DNA of 64,000 bases from Nocardia inohanensis NBRC 100128 (GTDB taxonomy: Bacteria > Actinomycetota > Actinomycetes > Mycobacteriales > Mycobacteriaceae), in the NCBI RefSeq assembly GCF_001612945.1, contig NZ_BDBK01000016.1, positions 1 through 64,000 on the forward strand, written 5' to 3'. The position numbers and the translations under genes were made by a program. This document shows positions 24,013-31,559 of the stretch, one piece after another. Below the pieces are notes generated by a model. That model did no database searches and had not been told where the DNA came from. It saw only the letters and a program-made list of their open reading frames with translations. Each line of letters opens with the position of its first letter. Position 1 is the first letter of the stretch.

Positions 24013-25701
24013 TCAAGCGAAGGTGATTCGCACGGTGACGGGGGTCGTCTCCAAGGCCGCGAACATCCCGCGGGCCAAGGGCGCCAGCAGCGGATGCGGG
24101 GCGAAGGTGCGGGAACGAGCCACCACATCGTCGTCGGGAAGGAACTCCGCGGTCCCGCTGCGCCAGGTATCACCCTGGCGGACACGGATACTCGGATTCG
24201 CGGTGAGGTTCAGCCCCCACCCCGATCGGGTGCCGTGCTGGCAGATCGCCCACGCGCCATCTCCATCGAAGAGCACGCTCACCGGAACCCGCCGCGGCAG
24301 CCCGGATTTGCGGCCGATGGTCTCGATCTCGGTGGCGAAGGCGGTGCGCACGCCGACCTTGTCCAGGCCGCGTACCAAGGGGTTCATCACGTAGCGGCCG
24401 ACGGCCCGTTCGCGCTGGAACTTGCGGGCGGCCTTGTCCCGCTCCGCGCCCGACTGCCCGCGCTTGCTGCGGAAGGCATCGATTCCATGGTGGCGCAGCA
24501 TGTTCGCGGCGGTCAGCCAGGGGGAGCGGTCCGGATCGGGATCGCCGCCCGCGCCCAGCAGGGCGAGCTGGTCGGTGTGCCATTGCAGGTCCAGGGCGCC
24601 CTCGACCGACTTCAGGTTCTTGTTGGCCGCCAGTCGCGGCGGCAGACCCAGGGTGACCAGCGGCGGGCGCAGCTCGTCGGTGCGTCCGCTCAGCAGATCG
24701 GCCGCGGCGGCGGGGAATACGGCTGTCGGACGGCCGAGGCCGACCACATCGCAGGTACCGCCGGTGACAGCCTCGGTCATGCCGGTGCGCGACCGGAATC
24801 CGCCGGTGACCGCGATCGGCACCGCGCCCGCCGCCTGCCGGGCCGTCTCCGCGTAGTCCAGGAAGTACGCCTCCCGCTGCCGGGTCCGCTCCGACACCTG
24901 GGCCCGGTTCAACATCGCCGGGGATTCGTAACTGCCGCCGCTGATTTCGATGAGATCCACCTGCTCGGCGGAGAGCTTCTCGATCACCACGCGCGATTCG
25001 TCCTCGGTGAATCCGCCGCGCTGGAAGTCCGCCGAGTTCAGCTTGATGCCCACGCCGAAGTCCGGGCTCACCGACGCCCGGATGCTGCGCGCCACCTCGA
25101 TCACGAACCGCCGCCGCCGTTCCGCGTCGCCGCCCCACGCATCGGTGCGCTGGTTGGAGAGCGGAGACAGGAACTGCGACACCAGATATCCGTGCGCGCC
25201 ATGGATCTGCACGCCGTCGAACCCGGCCGCCTCCGCGATCCGCGCCGACGTACCGAACCGCCGGATGATGTCGAGGATCTCGTCCTCGGTGAGCGCCCGC
25301 GGCGCGGGCCAGCCCGGAATGCCCACCCCGATGGCCGACGGCCCGACCGCCCGGTTCCGCGTCACCATCGGATTGGCCTGCCGCCCCGGGTGGTTCAGCT
25401 GCACCCAGACCTTGCTCCCGCCCTCCTTGGCGATCTTCGCCCAGCGGGTCAGCGCATCCAGATGCCGTTCGTCCTCGATGGCCACATTGCCCGGTTCCCC
25501 GCAGTGCCGCCGGTCGACCATCACATTGCCGGTGACGATCAAGCCGTACCCGCCGCTGCTCCAGCGCGCGTACAGTCGCTGCAAGCGCTCGTCCGGCGCC
25601 ATGTCGGCATTGCCGAGGCCCTCGCTGAGCGCGGATTTCATCAGTCGGTTGGGCAGGACCTGACCGCTGGCCAGGGGCAGGGGATCGTGCAGGGTCGGCA
25701 T
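24013..25701 (-). CDS. Old Yellow Enzyme fused to an F420-type Ddn/DUF385 domain
   Basis: The 562-residue protein joins two redox folds. Residues 1 to about 365 are an NADH:flavin oxidoreductase of the Old Yellow Enzyme family, with FMN-barrel motifs and the substrate pair His167/His170 in the HGAHGYLVSQFLSP segment. After a linker (about 370-425), residues about 430-562 resemble deazaflavin (F420)-dependent nitroreductases. This part has TIGRKSGLPRRVPV near 461, then GWGLNLTANPSIRV near 494. OYEs reduce electron-poor alkenes, including 3-oxo-4-ene steroids in some bacteria. Ddn proteins transfer hydride from F420H2. The joint reaction is unknown. A divergent TetR gene with twin operators probably controls it. 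Confidence 0.82.
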   Translation of the reverse strand: MPTLHDPLPLASGQVLPNRLMKSALSEGLGNADMAPDERLQRLYARWSSGGYGLIVTGNVMVDRRHCGEPGNVAIEDERHLDALTRWAKIAKEGGSKVWVQLNHPGRQANPMVTRNRAVGPSAIGVGIPGWPAPRALTEDEILDIIRRFGTSARIAEAAGFDGVQIHGAHGYLVSQFLSPLSNQRTDAWGGDAERRRRFVIEVARSIRASVSPDFGVGIKLNSADFQRGGFTEDESRVVIEKLSAEQVDLIEISGGSYESPAMLNRAQVSERTRQREAYFLDYAETARQAAGAVPIAVTGGFRSRTGMTEAVTGGTCDVVGLGRPTAVFPAAAADLLSGRTDELRPPLVTLGLPPRLAANKNLKSVEGALDLQWHTDQLALLGAGGDPDPDRSPWLTAANMLRHHGIDAFRSKRGQSGAERDKAARKFQRERAVGRYVMNPLVRGLDKVGVRTAFATEIETIGRKSGLPRRVPVSVLFDGDGAWAICQHGTRSGWGLNLTANPSIRVRQGDTWRSGTAEFLPDDDVVARSRTFAPHPLLAPLARGMFAALETTPVTVRITFA

Positions 25702-25754
25702 CTGGGCCCCGGTTTCCTCGTCGATGGGTTGGGCGGCGGGCTACACTTCAAAGG

Positions 25755-25799
25755 TAGACCAATCGGTATATCGAAAACGGTAGTACACCGATCGGTATA
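25755..25799. promoter_or_regulatory. Twin TetR-type operators in a divergent promoter
   Basis: Two copies of TA(G/C)ACC(A/G)ATCGGTATA start 29 bases apart (25755-25770 and 25784-25799). The second holds the perfect palindrome ACCGATCGGT. They lie between the OYE-fusion gene and the TetR gene, so the regulator probably controls both promoters from here. Confidence 0.65.
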
Positions 25800-25819
25800 C
25801 GACAAGGAGGAGAGACTTC

Positions 25820-26401
25820 ATGGGAGCCCGGGACCGCCTCATCGACAGCGCCATCGCACTCATGCGCTGCCAGGGCATCGCCGGGACGGGTATCGCGCAA
25901 TTGCTCGAGCACAGCGGCATCTCCCGGCGCTCGGTGTACCTGAACTTCCCCGGCGGTAAATCCGAACTGGTCGCCGAGGCCACCCGCACCGCCGGGCAGG
26001 CATCGAGCGCGCTCATGCGGGCCGTCACCGGCACCACCGATATCGCCAGCGCCATCGCCGCCTTCCCCGGTATGTGGCGTGAGGTGCTGGTGTCGAGCGA
26101 CTTCACCGCCGGCTGCCCGATCGTCGCCGCCGCGCTCGGCCGCTCCGAATCCCCCGAGGCCGCGGATGTGGCCGGGGAGACCTTCGGCGAATGGGAAGAC
26201 ATCCTCAGCGAGCGCCTCGAAGCCGAGGATGTCGCACCGGAAACCGCGCGCTCGCTGGCCACCACCATCGTGGCCGCCGTGGAGGGCGCGGTCGTCATGT
26301 CCCTGGCGTCCCGCTCGATCGCGCCCCTGGAACGTGCGGGCAAACAGATGGCCGACCTCGTCGCCCTGCACACGGGGACGAAGCCGACCGCTGTCGCCTG
26401 A
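25820..26401 (+). CDS. TetR-family repressor
   Basis: The 193-residue protein has a standard TetR helix-turn-helix (residues 5-50: RDRLIDSAIALMRCQGIAGTGIAQLLEHSGISRRSVYLNF). The following segment GGKSELVAEA and the helical ligand domain, with a CPIVAAALG motif around residue 100, match the TetR subgroup of YxaF/LmrA type. A clear AAGGAGGAG precedes the ATG. It is divergent from the OYE-Ddn fusion gene, with twin operators between them, and probably represses both until an inducer binds. Its stop is 1 base from the end of the convergent short-chain dehydrogenase gene. Confidence 0.87.
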   Translation: MGARDRLIDSAIALMRCQGIAGTGIAQLLEHSGISRRSVYLNFPGGKSELVAEATRTAGQASSALMRAVTGTTDIASAIAAFPGMWREVLVSSDFTAGCPIVAAALGRSESPEAADVAGETFGEWEDILSERLEAEDVAPETARSLATTIVAAVEGAVVMSLASRSIAPLERAGKQMADLVALHTGTKPTAVA

Positions 26402-26402
26402 T

Positions 26403-27149
26403 TCAGGAGGCGCTCAGGCCGCCGTCGATGGTGAGTATGGTGCCTGAGGTGTAAGCCGACCGCTCGGAGGCGAGAAATGCTGTGGCATCGGCGATTTCGC
26501 GTGGACTGGCCGGTCGGCCGAACGGGAATTCGGCCGCCATGGCCCGGAACCGCTCATTGGTGTCGATGAGCTGGCTGATGCGTGCGGTAGCCACCGGCCC
26601 GGGATTGATGCCCACCACCCGAATGCCGTCCCGCCAGCTCTGACTGCCCAGCGCTTCGGTGAAGGCCATGAGTGCGGCGTTACCCGCGCTGCCCGCAATG
26701 TAATTCGGGTCCGGGCGCTGCCCGGCCGCCCCGATATCGTTGACGATGACGCCGGCCCCGCGCTCCTTCATCGCCGCGTAGATCAGCCGGGTCAGGTTGA
26801 TATAGCCGAAAACCTTGAGATCCCAGGCATGCCGCCAGGCCGGATCGTCGATGGTCTCGATCGACCCGCCCGGGATATCCCCGGCATTGTTGACCAGGAT
26901 GTCGGGTGCGCCGACCACCTCGGCCAGCCGCCGCAGCTCGTCGTCGCGCCGCAGATCCGTTGGGTGCGTGTGAATGTCGACGCCGTGCGCGGCGCGCAGC
27001 CGGCCCGCCAGCTCGTCCAGTCGTTCCTTGCTGCGGGCCGCCAGATGCAGGTGGCAGCCCTCGGCCGCGAACACCTCCGCGATGGCCGCGCCGATGCCCG
27101 CCGACGCGCCGGTGATGAGCGCGGTACGGCCGGTGAGTCCGAGATCCAT
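26403..27149 (-). CDS. Short-chain dehydrogenase/reductase
   Basis: This 248-residue classical SDR has the nucleotide-binding motif GASAGIGAAIA near residue 15 and NNAGDIPG near 86. The catalytic serine appears to be replaced or displaced. The expected Tyr-x3-Lys region reads PNYIAGSAGNAALM near 148, with Tyr and then no Lys at +4. This suggests altered or lost catalysis. The C-terminal half continues INPGPVATARI and ends with the usual YTSGTILTIDGG segment, so the family is clear. It lies 24 bases after a second SDR in the same direction and probably shares its promoter. Confidence 0.8.
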   Translation of the reverse strand: MDLGLTGRTALITGASAGIGAAIAEVFAAEGCHLHLAARSKERLDELAGRLRAAHGVDIHTHPTDLRRDDELRRLAEVVGAPDILVNNAGDIPGGSIETIDDPAWRHAWDLKVFGYINLTRLIYAAMKERGAGVIVNDIGAAGQRPDPNYIAGSAGNAALMAFTEALGSQSWRDGIRVVGINPGPVATARISQLIDTNERFRAMAAEFPFGRPASPREIADATAFLASERSAYTSGTILTIDGGLSAS

Positions 27150-27173
27150 GATGCGATTGTCCTTCGAGGGAGA

Positions 27174-28037
27174 TCAGTGAGCGAGGGCCGGTTCGATCCC
27201 GGACAGGCCGAGTGCGCCGATGAGCAGGCGATCGCGCAGCCGAGCCGGGATGCGGGCGAGCCAAACCGCCTGCCGCGCATCGGGTCCGGCGGTGTAGTAC
27301 GCCTTCGGGCGGCGCGCCTCCACGGCCTTCCGGATGACGGTCACGACCTTCTCGACGGGCGAGAAACGCTGCCCGGCGACCGCTTTCTCGAAGGCGATGC
27401 GCTGCTGTTCGTACAGCGCGACGGAGCGCGGATCGCTGTGTGCCAGTGCGGCTTCGGCGGCGGCGTTGGCCTTGTCGAAGATGGTGGTCCGCATCGCGCC
27501 CGGCTGAATCACCGAGACCGGGATCCGCCACGGTGCGAGCTCGACCCGGAGCGCGTCCGAAATCGATTCCAGCGCAGCCTTGCTCGCGGCGATCGGTCCG
27601 AGGAAGGGCAGCGCCACCCGGGCGCTGGCCGCGCTGATGTTCACGATCCGCCCGCCGCCTTCGCGCAGTGCGGGCAGGAATGCCTGCGTCACGCGCACCG
27701 CGCCGTGCACGTTCACCTCGAACTGCCGCTGCCATTCCTGCGGCGGAACCAGTTCGGCGGGGCCCTGAATCAGTACTCCGGCATTGTTGATCAGCGCGTA
27801 CAGGCCCGCGCCGTCCTGGCGTTTCACCACTTCCGTGGCGGCCGTGGCGACACTGTCCGGATCGGTGACGTCGAGGGGGATCTGGGTGATGCCGGTGGCA
27901 TCCAGTGCGGGCGTGGCCGCACGGACTCCGGCGTAGACGTGAAAACCCTTGTCGGCCAGGGCTTGTGCGCAAGCGGTGCCGATACCGCCGGATGCGCCGG
28001 TGAGCAGGATCGCGCGTGGGGGAGTGGCTGTGGTCAT
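27174..28037 (-). CDS. Short-chain dehydrogenase/reductase with PadR-type control
   Basis: The 287-residue SDR has TGASGGIGTACAQAL near residue 13, NNAGVLIQG near 90, and the catalytic Ser-Tyr-Lys region beginning VNISAASARVALPFLGPIAASKAAL. In that region a Tyr is not obvious before the Lys (GPIAASKAA), a deviation worth noting. The start at 28037 is chosen because it opens directly on the Rossmann strand. Upstream residues cross a 20-base palindrome that is more likely an operator. It is followed by the second SDR gene, and a PadR gene lies upstream on the same strand. The substrate is unknown. Confidence 0.82.
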   Translation of the reverse strand: MTTATPPRAILLTGASGGIGTACAQALADKGFHVYAGVRAATPALDATGITQIPLDVTDPDSVATAATEVVKRQDGAGLYALINNAGVLIQGPAELVPPQEWQRQFEVNVHGAVRVTQAFLPALREGGGRIVNISAASARVALPFLGPIAASKAALESISDALRVELAPWRIPVSVIQPGAMRTTIFDKANAAAEAALAHSDPRSVALYEQQRIAFEKAVAGQRFSPVEKVVTVIRKAVEARRPKAYYTAGPDARQAVWLARIPARLRDRLLIGALGLSGIEPALAH

Positions 28038-28075
28038 GGAAACCTCGGATCGAGTAGGTGCCATTACGCATACCC

Positions 28076-28113
28076 GGGTACATGAATCAGGGTACATGTC
28101 CCTTGGGACATGT
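28076..28113. promoter_or_regulatory. PadR-type operator, ATGT-N8-ACAT
   Basis: A perfect 9-2-9 palindrome at 28094-28113 contains ATGT-N8-ACAT, the PadR consensus. Two direct repeats GGGTACATG (28076-28084 and 28090-28098) overlap it. It lies between the PadR gene and the SDR start. Confidence 0.7.
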
Positions 28114-28165
28114 CAAGGTGAGCGTGAGCCCGAACCGGTCGCGAAACCCCATGGAAACCAGCCTT

Positions 28166-28696
28166 TTACGGCTTCCCCTCGACTTCGTCGCGCGCCCATT
28201 CGGCCCACTCCGCCAGGGCCTCGTACAACCGGATCCCGGCTTCGATCGCGATCCGCTTGGACTTGTTGTGCGGTTCGGCGCCGAAATCACCGCGATCCTT
28301 GGCATCGGCCAGCTCGCGGTACATGGCCGCGGTATCGCTGAAGAACTTCGCCTCGCGCTCGAGATGCTCGTCCAGCGCCGAAGGTTCCATCAACCAGAAG
28401 AAGAACGAGCGCAACAGCGGTTCCAGCCGCAGCGTGTGATCCACCTCGTCCTCGCCCAGCCAGCGCCGCACCTCCGCCAGCCCGGCCGCGGTGATCCGAT
28501 ACGACTTGCGCCCGCGCGCCCCTTCGCTCTCCAGCTCGATCAGCTCCGCGTCCAGCAGTCGCGCCAGCTCGGAGTAGATCTTGGGGTGCCGCGCCGGCCA
28601 CACCGGCCCCAGTGCCTCCTGGAAACGCTGAGCCAGGTCGTAGCCGCTGGCCGGGCCTTCGGCGAGCAAACCAAGCAGACCGTGCCGCAGCGACAT
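28166..28696 (-). CDS. PadR-family transcriptional regulator
   Basis: The 176-residue protein starts with a PadR winged helix (SLRHGLLGLLAEGPASGYDLAQRFQEA; KIYSELARLLDAELIEL; KSYRITAAGLAEVRRWL). A C-terminal helical dimer domain follows, including LEPLLRSFFFWLMEP. PadR repressors respond to phenolic or toxic compounds. The SDR pair downstream on the same strand is preceded by an ATGT-N8-ACAT palindrome, the known PadR site type, so these genes are the probable targets. GAGGAAAGG lies before the ATG. It is separate from the PadR at 15.5 kb, which has a different upstream palindrome. Confidence 0.87.
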   Translation of the reverse strand: MSLRHGLLGLLAEGPASGYDLAQRFQEALGPVWPARHPKIYSELARLLDAELIELESEGARGRKSYRITAAGLAEVRRWLGEDEVDHTLRLEPLLRSFFFWLMEPSALDEHLEREAKFFSDTAAMYRELADAKDRGDFGAEPHNKSKRIAIEAGIRLYEALAEWAEWARDEVEGKP

Positions 28697-28742
28697 GTCG
28701 GAACCTTTCCTCGAACCCGGACCCCATCATCACACCCGGCGT

Positions 28743-29606
28743 TCAGGCGATTCCGGCGAGTGCGGCCCGGATCTCCTCCCCGGTCGGAATGGCGGCGCTG
28801 GCCCCGAGTTTGGTGGTGGCCAGCGCACCCGCCGTGCAAGCCCAGGCCAGCGCGGTATCCGGGCCCTCGTGCCAGTGGGCGGCGAGCGCGCCGGTGAAGG
28901 TGTCGCCCGCGCCGGTGGTGTCGACTACCTCCACCGGCAGGCCGAGCTGAGTCAGGATGCGCCCGTCCGGATCCCGGTACGCCGCACCCGCCGAACCGAG
29001 CGTGGTGATCACATGCGGGACGGGGGCCAGGGCCGCGCCGAAGCGGGCCGCCTCACCCTCGTTGACCACGGCCACATCGACATCCGCCCACATCTCGGCC
29101 GGAAGTTCGCGCACCGGTGAGGGATTCAGCATGACCACGGTGCCGCTCGCGCGCGCATGTGCGGCGGCGGCGCGGACGGTGCGCACCGGAATCTCCAACT
29201 GGCACATGAGCACATCGGCCGCGGCGATGGCCGCCAGATCGGCGTCGTCGAGTTCGGTCAGCCGGGCATTGGCTCCGCCCACCACGATGATGGTGTTCTC
29301 ACCGGAGCCGTCGACCACGATGGTGGCCACCCCGCTCGGGCCCTCGACGGTGCGCAACCGCGAAACACCCACGCCCGCATCGGATAACACGCCGCGCAGC
29401 CCGTCGGCGAACACATCGGTGCCCACCGCGCCCACGAAATCCACCTCGGCGCCGGCGCGCCGCGCCGCTATCGCCTGATTGGATCCCTTGCCGCCGGGCA
29501 CCAGCGCGAAGCCCTCCCCGGCCACCGTCTCGCCGGGCCCCGGGCGCACCGCCACGGTCGTCACCAGATCCATATTGATACTGCCCACCACCACGATTCG
29601 CGCCAT
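28743..29606 (-). CDS. Ribokinase (PfkB-family carbohydrate kinase)
   Basis: The 287-residue protein matches ribokinase. An N-terminal VVVGSINMDLV strand leads into the sugar-binding GGKGSNQAIAARRAGA near residue 38. The C-terminal PfkB signature VDTTGAGDTFTGALAA near 235 includes the catalytic Asp. It would phosphorylate ribose or a related pentose at O5. The ATG at 29606 starts the conserved strand; longer upstream readings cover the acetyltransferase gene. It lies 17 bases after that gene and probably belongs to the same unit as the MFS exporter further upstream. Confidence 0.87.
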   Translation of the reverse strand: MARIVVVGSINMDLVTTVAVRPGPGETVAGEGFALVPGGKGSNQAIAARRAGAEVDFVGAVGTDVFADGLRGVLSDAGVGVSRLRTVEGPSGVATIVVDGSGENTIIVVGGANARLTELDDADLAAIAAADVLMCQLEIPVRTVRAAAAHARASGTVVMLNPSPVRELPAEMWADVDVAVVNEGEAARFGAALAPVPHVITTLGSAGAAYRDPDGRILTQLGLPVEVVDTTGAGDTFTGALAAHWHEGPDTALAWACTAGALATTKLGASAAIPTGEEIRAALAGIA

Positions 29607-29623
29607 GGCCGCATGCTCTCCGA

Positions 29624-29956
29624 TCAGTTCAGGGCGGCCTCGACCGTGGCGATGGACTCCGGGGTCACCTTGTCGAGAATGTCGTCGAACTCGTGATTCT
29701 TCTCCACGAACGCCTTCACGAACGGGCAGACCGGCACGATGCGCTTGCCCTGCGCGCGGGTGTCGTCGAGGGCGGCGCGAATCAGCTTGCTCGCCAGCCC
29801 CTGTCCGGCGAAGCCGTCGTCGATCTCGGTGTGGAAGAAGATGCGTTGCGCGCCGCTGTCCACATAGTCGGTCTGCCCGGCGAGGGTGCCGTCCACGGTG
29901 ATCTCGTAGCGGTTCGGCAGCTTCTCGGTGTGCTGGGTGACGATCGGTTCGGTCAT
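29624..29956 (-). CDS. Small GNAT-like N-acetyltransferase (YidJ type)
   Basis: This 110-residue protein fits the minimal GNAT group (COG2388). It has the strand pair YEITVDGTLAGQTDYVDSG, then RIFFHTEIDDGFAGQGLASKLIRAALDDTR carrying the acetyl-CoA-binding Q/GxGxA-like loop, and finally RIVPVCPFVKAFVEKN. The substrate is unknown. It overlaps the stop of the MFS exporter gene by four bases (ATGA), which implies translational coupling. It precedes ribokinase by 17 bases. Confidence 0.83.
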   Translation of the reverse strand: MTEPIVTQHTEKLPNRYEITVDGTLAGQTDYVDSGAQRIFFHTEIDDGFAGQGLASKLIRAALDDTRAQGKRIVPVCPFVKAFVEKNHEFDDILDKVTPESIATVEAALN

Positions 29957-31476
29957 GACTGCTCACTTCCTGTATTCGGTCGATGCGCTGCGGCGGTGGC
30001 CGGTTCCAGCGGCGGCGCGCCGACCGGGCAGTTCACCTTGCACTGCGGCGTCGCCTCCGGCGGTGCGGTGGCCAGCGTGTCGTTGCGGACGGTGACGAAG
30101 GCCAGCGCGGCGGCGGCCACCATCAGTACTACACAGGACAGCAGCGCCATGCGAAAGCCGTGCTCGAAGCGCGACGGATCGTTGTAGGCGTCGCCGGTCA
30201 GCCCGGCCAGCGGCGGAATCGCCGCCACGGCGAGCAGACCCGCCGCGCGCGCCACCGCATTGTTGACGCCGCTGGCCACGCCCGCGTGCCGCTCGGGTGC
30301 GGAGGCGAGCACGGTCGCGGTCAGCGGGGCCACCGCCAGCGACAGCCCCAGGCCGAAAACCACTGCGGCGGGCAGGACGTCGCGCACATAGGAGGCATCG
30401 GCGCCGATGCGGGCCATCAGCAGCATGCCCGCGGCGCTGAGCAGCACGCCGACGGTGATGGGCAGCCGCGGGCCGATGCGCTGGGCCAGCTGTCCGGCGC
30501 GGGCGGAGAACAGCAGCATGAGCAGCGTCACCGGGAGCAGTGCCGTGCCCGCCGCGATCGGGCTGAAGCCGGAGACCAATTGCAGGGTCAGAACCAGCAG
30601 GAAGAACACCACGCTCATCGCCCCGTACATGACGAAGGTGACGGCGTTGATCGAGCTGAATTGTTTGGAGGCGAACACATCCACCGGCACCATGGCCGAG
30701 GGGCCGTCGGTCGCGGTGGTGCGCCGGCGTTCCACCGTCACGAAGGCGATCGCGCACGCCACACCCGCCACCGCGCTGCCCACGACCAGTGGCGTGTTCG
30801 CGCCCCGCTCGGGAGCTTCGGTGAGCGCGTAGGTGATTCCGGCCAGGCACAGCGCCGCCAGCACCGCGCCCAGCACATCGAATTTGCCGTGTGCTTCCTC
30901 GTCGAAGGTCTCGGGCACATGCCGGATCGTCACCAGGATGACCACCGCGGCCAGCGGGAGGTTGAGCAGGAACACCCAGCGCCAGCCCGCCACATCCACC
31001 AGATAGCCGCCCAGGAACGGGCCGATCGCGCCCGCCACGCCACCCAATCCGGACCACGCGCCCACCGCCCGCGCCCGATCCCGCGGCGCGAACGAAGCCT
31101 GGATGATGGCCAGCGAGCCCGGCGTCAGCAGCGCACCGCCGACGCCTTGGAGCGCCCGCGCCGCGATCAGCATCGAAATGTCCTGCGCCACCCCGCACAA
31201 CGCGGAGGCCAGCGCGAACCACACCACGCCGATCAGGAATATCTTGCGCCGCCCGTAACGGTCGCCGAGCGATCCGCCCAGCAGGATGAACCCCGCGAGG
31301 GTCAGCGTGTAGGCATTGACGGTCCATTGCAGACCCGCCATGGACGCCCCGAAATCCTCGGCGATGCGCGGCAGGGCCACATTCACCACGGTGGCGTCCA
31401 GCATGGCCATACCCGAACCGAGTACGGTCGCCAGCAGAACCCAACGCCCGGAACCGGACGACACCCGGACAGTCAT
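29953..31476 (-). CDS. MFS drug exporter, DHA2 family
   Basis: The 507-residue transporter has about 14 membrane segments. Motifs include the loop GSLGDRYGRRKIFLIG near residue 70 and motif C (GGVAGAIGPFLGGYL near 150) of drug:proton antiporters. The start at 31476 opens on a basic leader and the MLDATVVNVALPRIAEDFG segment. On the reverse strand TACCGT lies 7 bases upstream (31489-31484), a leaderless layout. The tail is cysteine-containing (PQCKVNCPVG) and hydrophilic. The acetyltransferase start overlaps its stop by four bases, and ribokinase follows. Substrates are unknown; such pumps often export dyes and drugs. Confidence 0.87.
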   Translation of the reverse strand: MTVRVSSGSGRWVLLATVLGSGMAMLDATVVNVALPRIAEDFGASMAGLQWTVNAYTLTLAGFILLGGSLGDRYGRRKIFLIGVVWFALASALCGVAQDISMLIAARALQGVGGALLTPGSLAIIQASFAPRDRARAVGAWSGLGGVAGAIGPFLGGYLVDVAGWRWVFLLNLPLAAVVILVTIRHVPETFDEEAHGKFDVLGAVLAALCLAGITYALTEAPERGANTPLVVGSAVAGVACAIAFVTVERRRTTATDGPSAMVPVDVFASKQFSSINAVTFVMYGAMSVVFFLLVLTLQLVSGFSPIAAGTALLPVTLLMLLFSARAGQLAQRIGPRLPITVGVLLSAAGMLLMARIGADASYVRDVLPAAVVFGLGLSLAVAPLTATVLASAPERHAGVASGVNNAVARAAGLLAVAAIPPLAGLTGDAYNDPSRFEHGFRMALLSCVVLMVAAAALAFVTVRNDTLATAPPEATPQCKVNCPVGAPPLEPATAAAHRPNTGSEQS

Positions 31477-31489
31477 GCGCCTCACGGTA
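31477..31489 (-). promoter_or_regulatory. Leaderless-type -10 for the MFS exporter
   Basis: On the reverse strand, TACCGT is followed by a 7-base spacer and the ATG at 31476. It supports this start over the ATG 45 bases upstream. Confidence 0.4.
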
Positions 31490-31547
31490 GACCGACCGGG
31501 ACAATTCGACAGGGCATCCACGCCGTCGGCGGGTTATGACCGGTCAG

Positions 31548-31559
31548 TAGGCTGTACCC
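31548..31559 (+). promoter_or_regulatory. Leaderless-type -10 for proA
   Basis: TAGGCT at 31548-31553 stands 6 bases before the proA ATG. No Shine-Dalgarno is visible. Confidence 0.45.
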
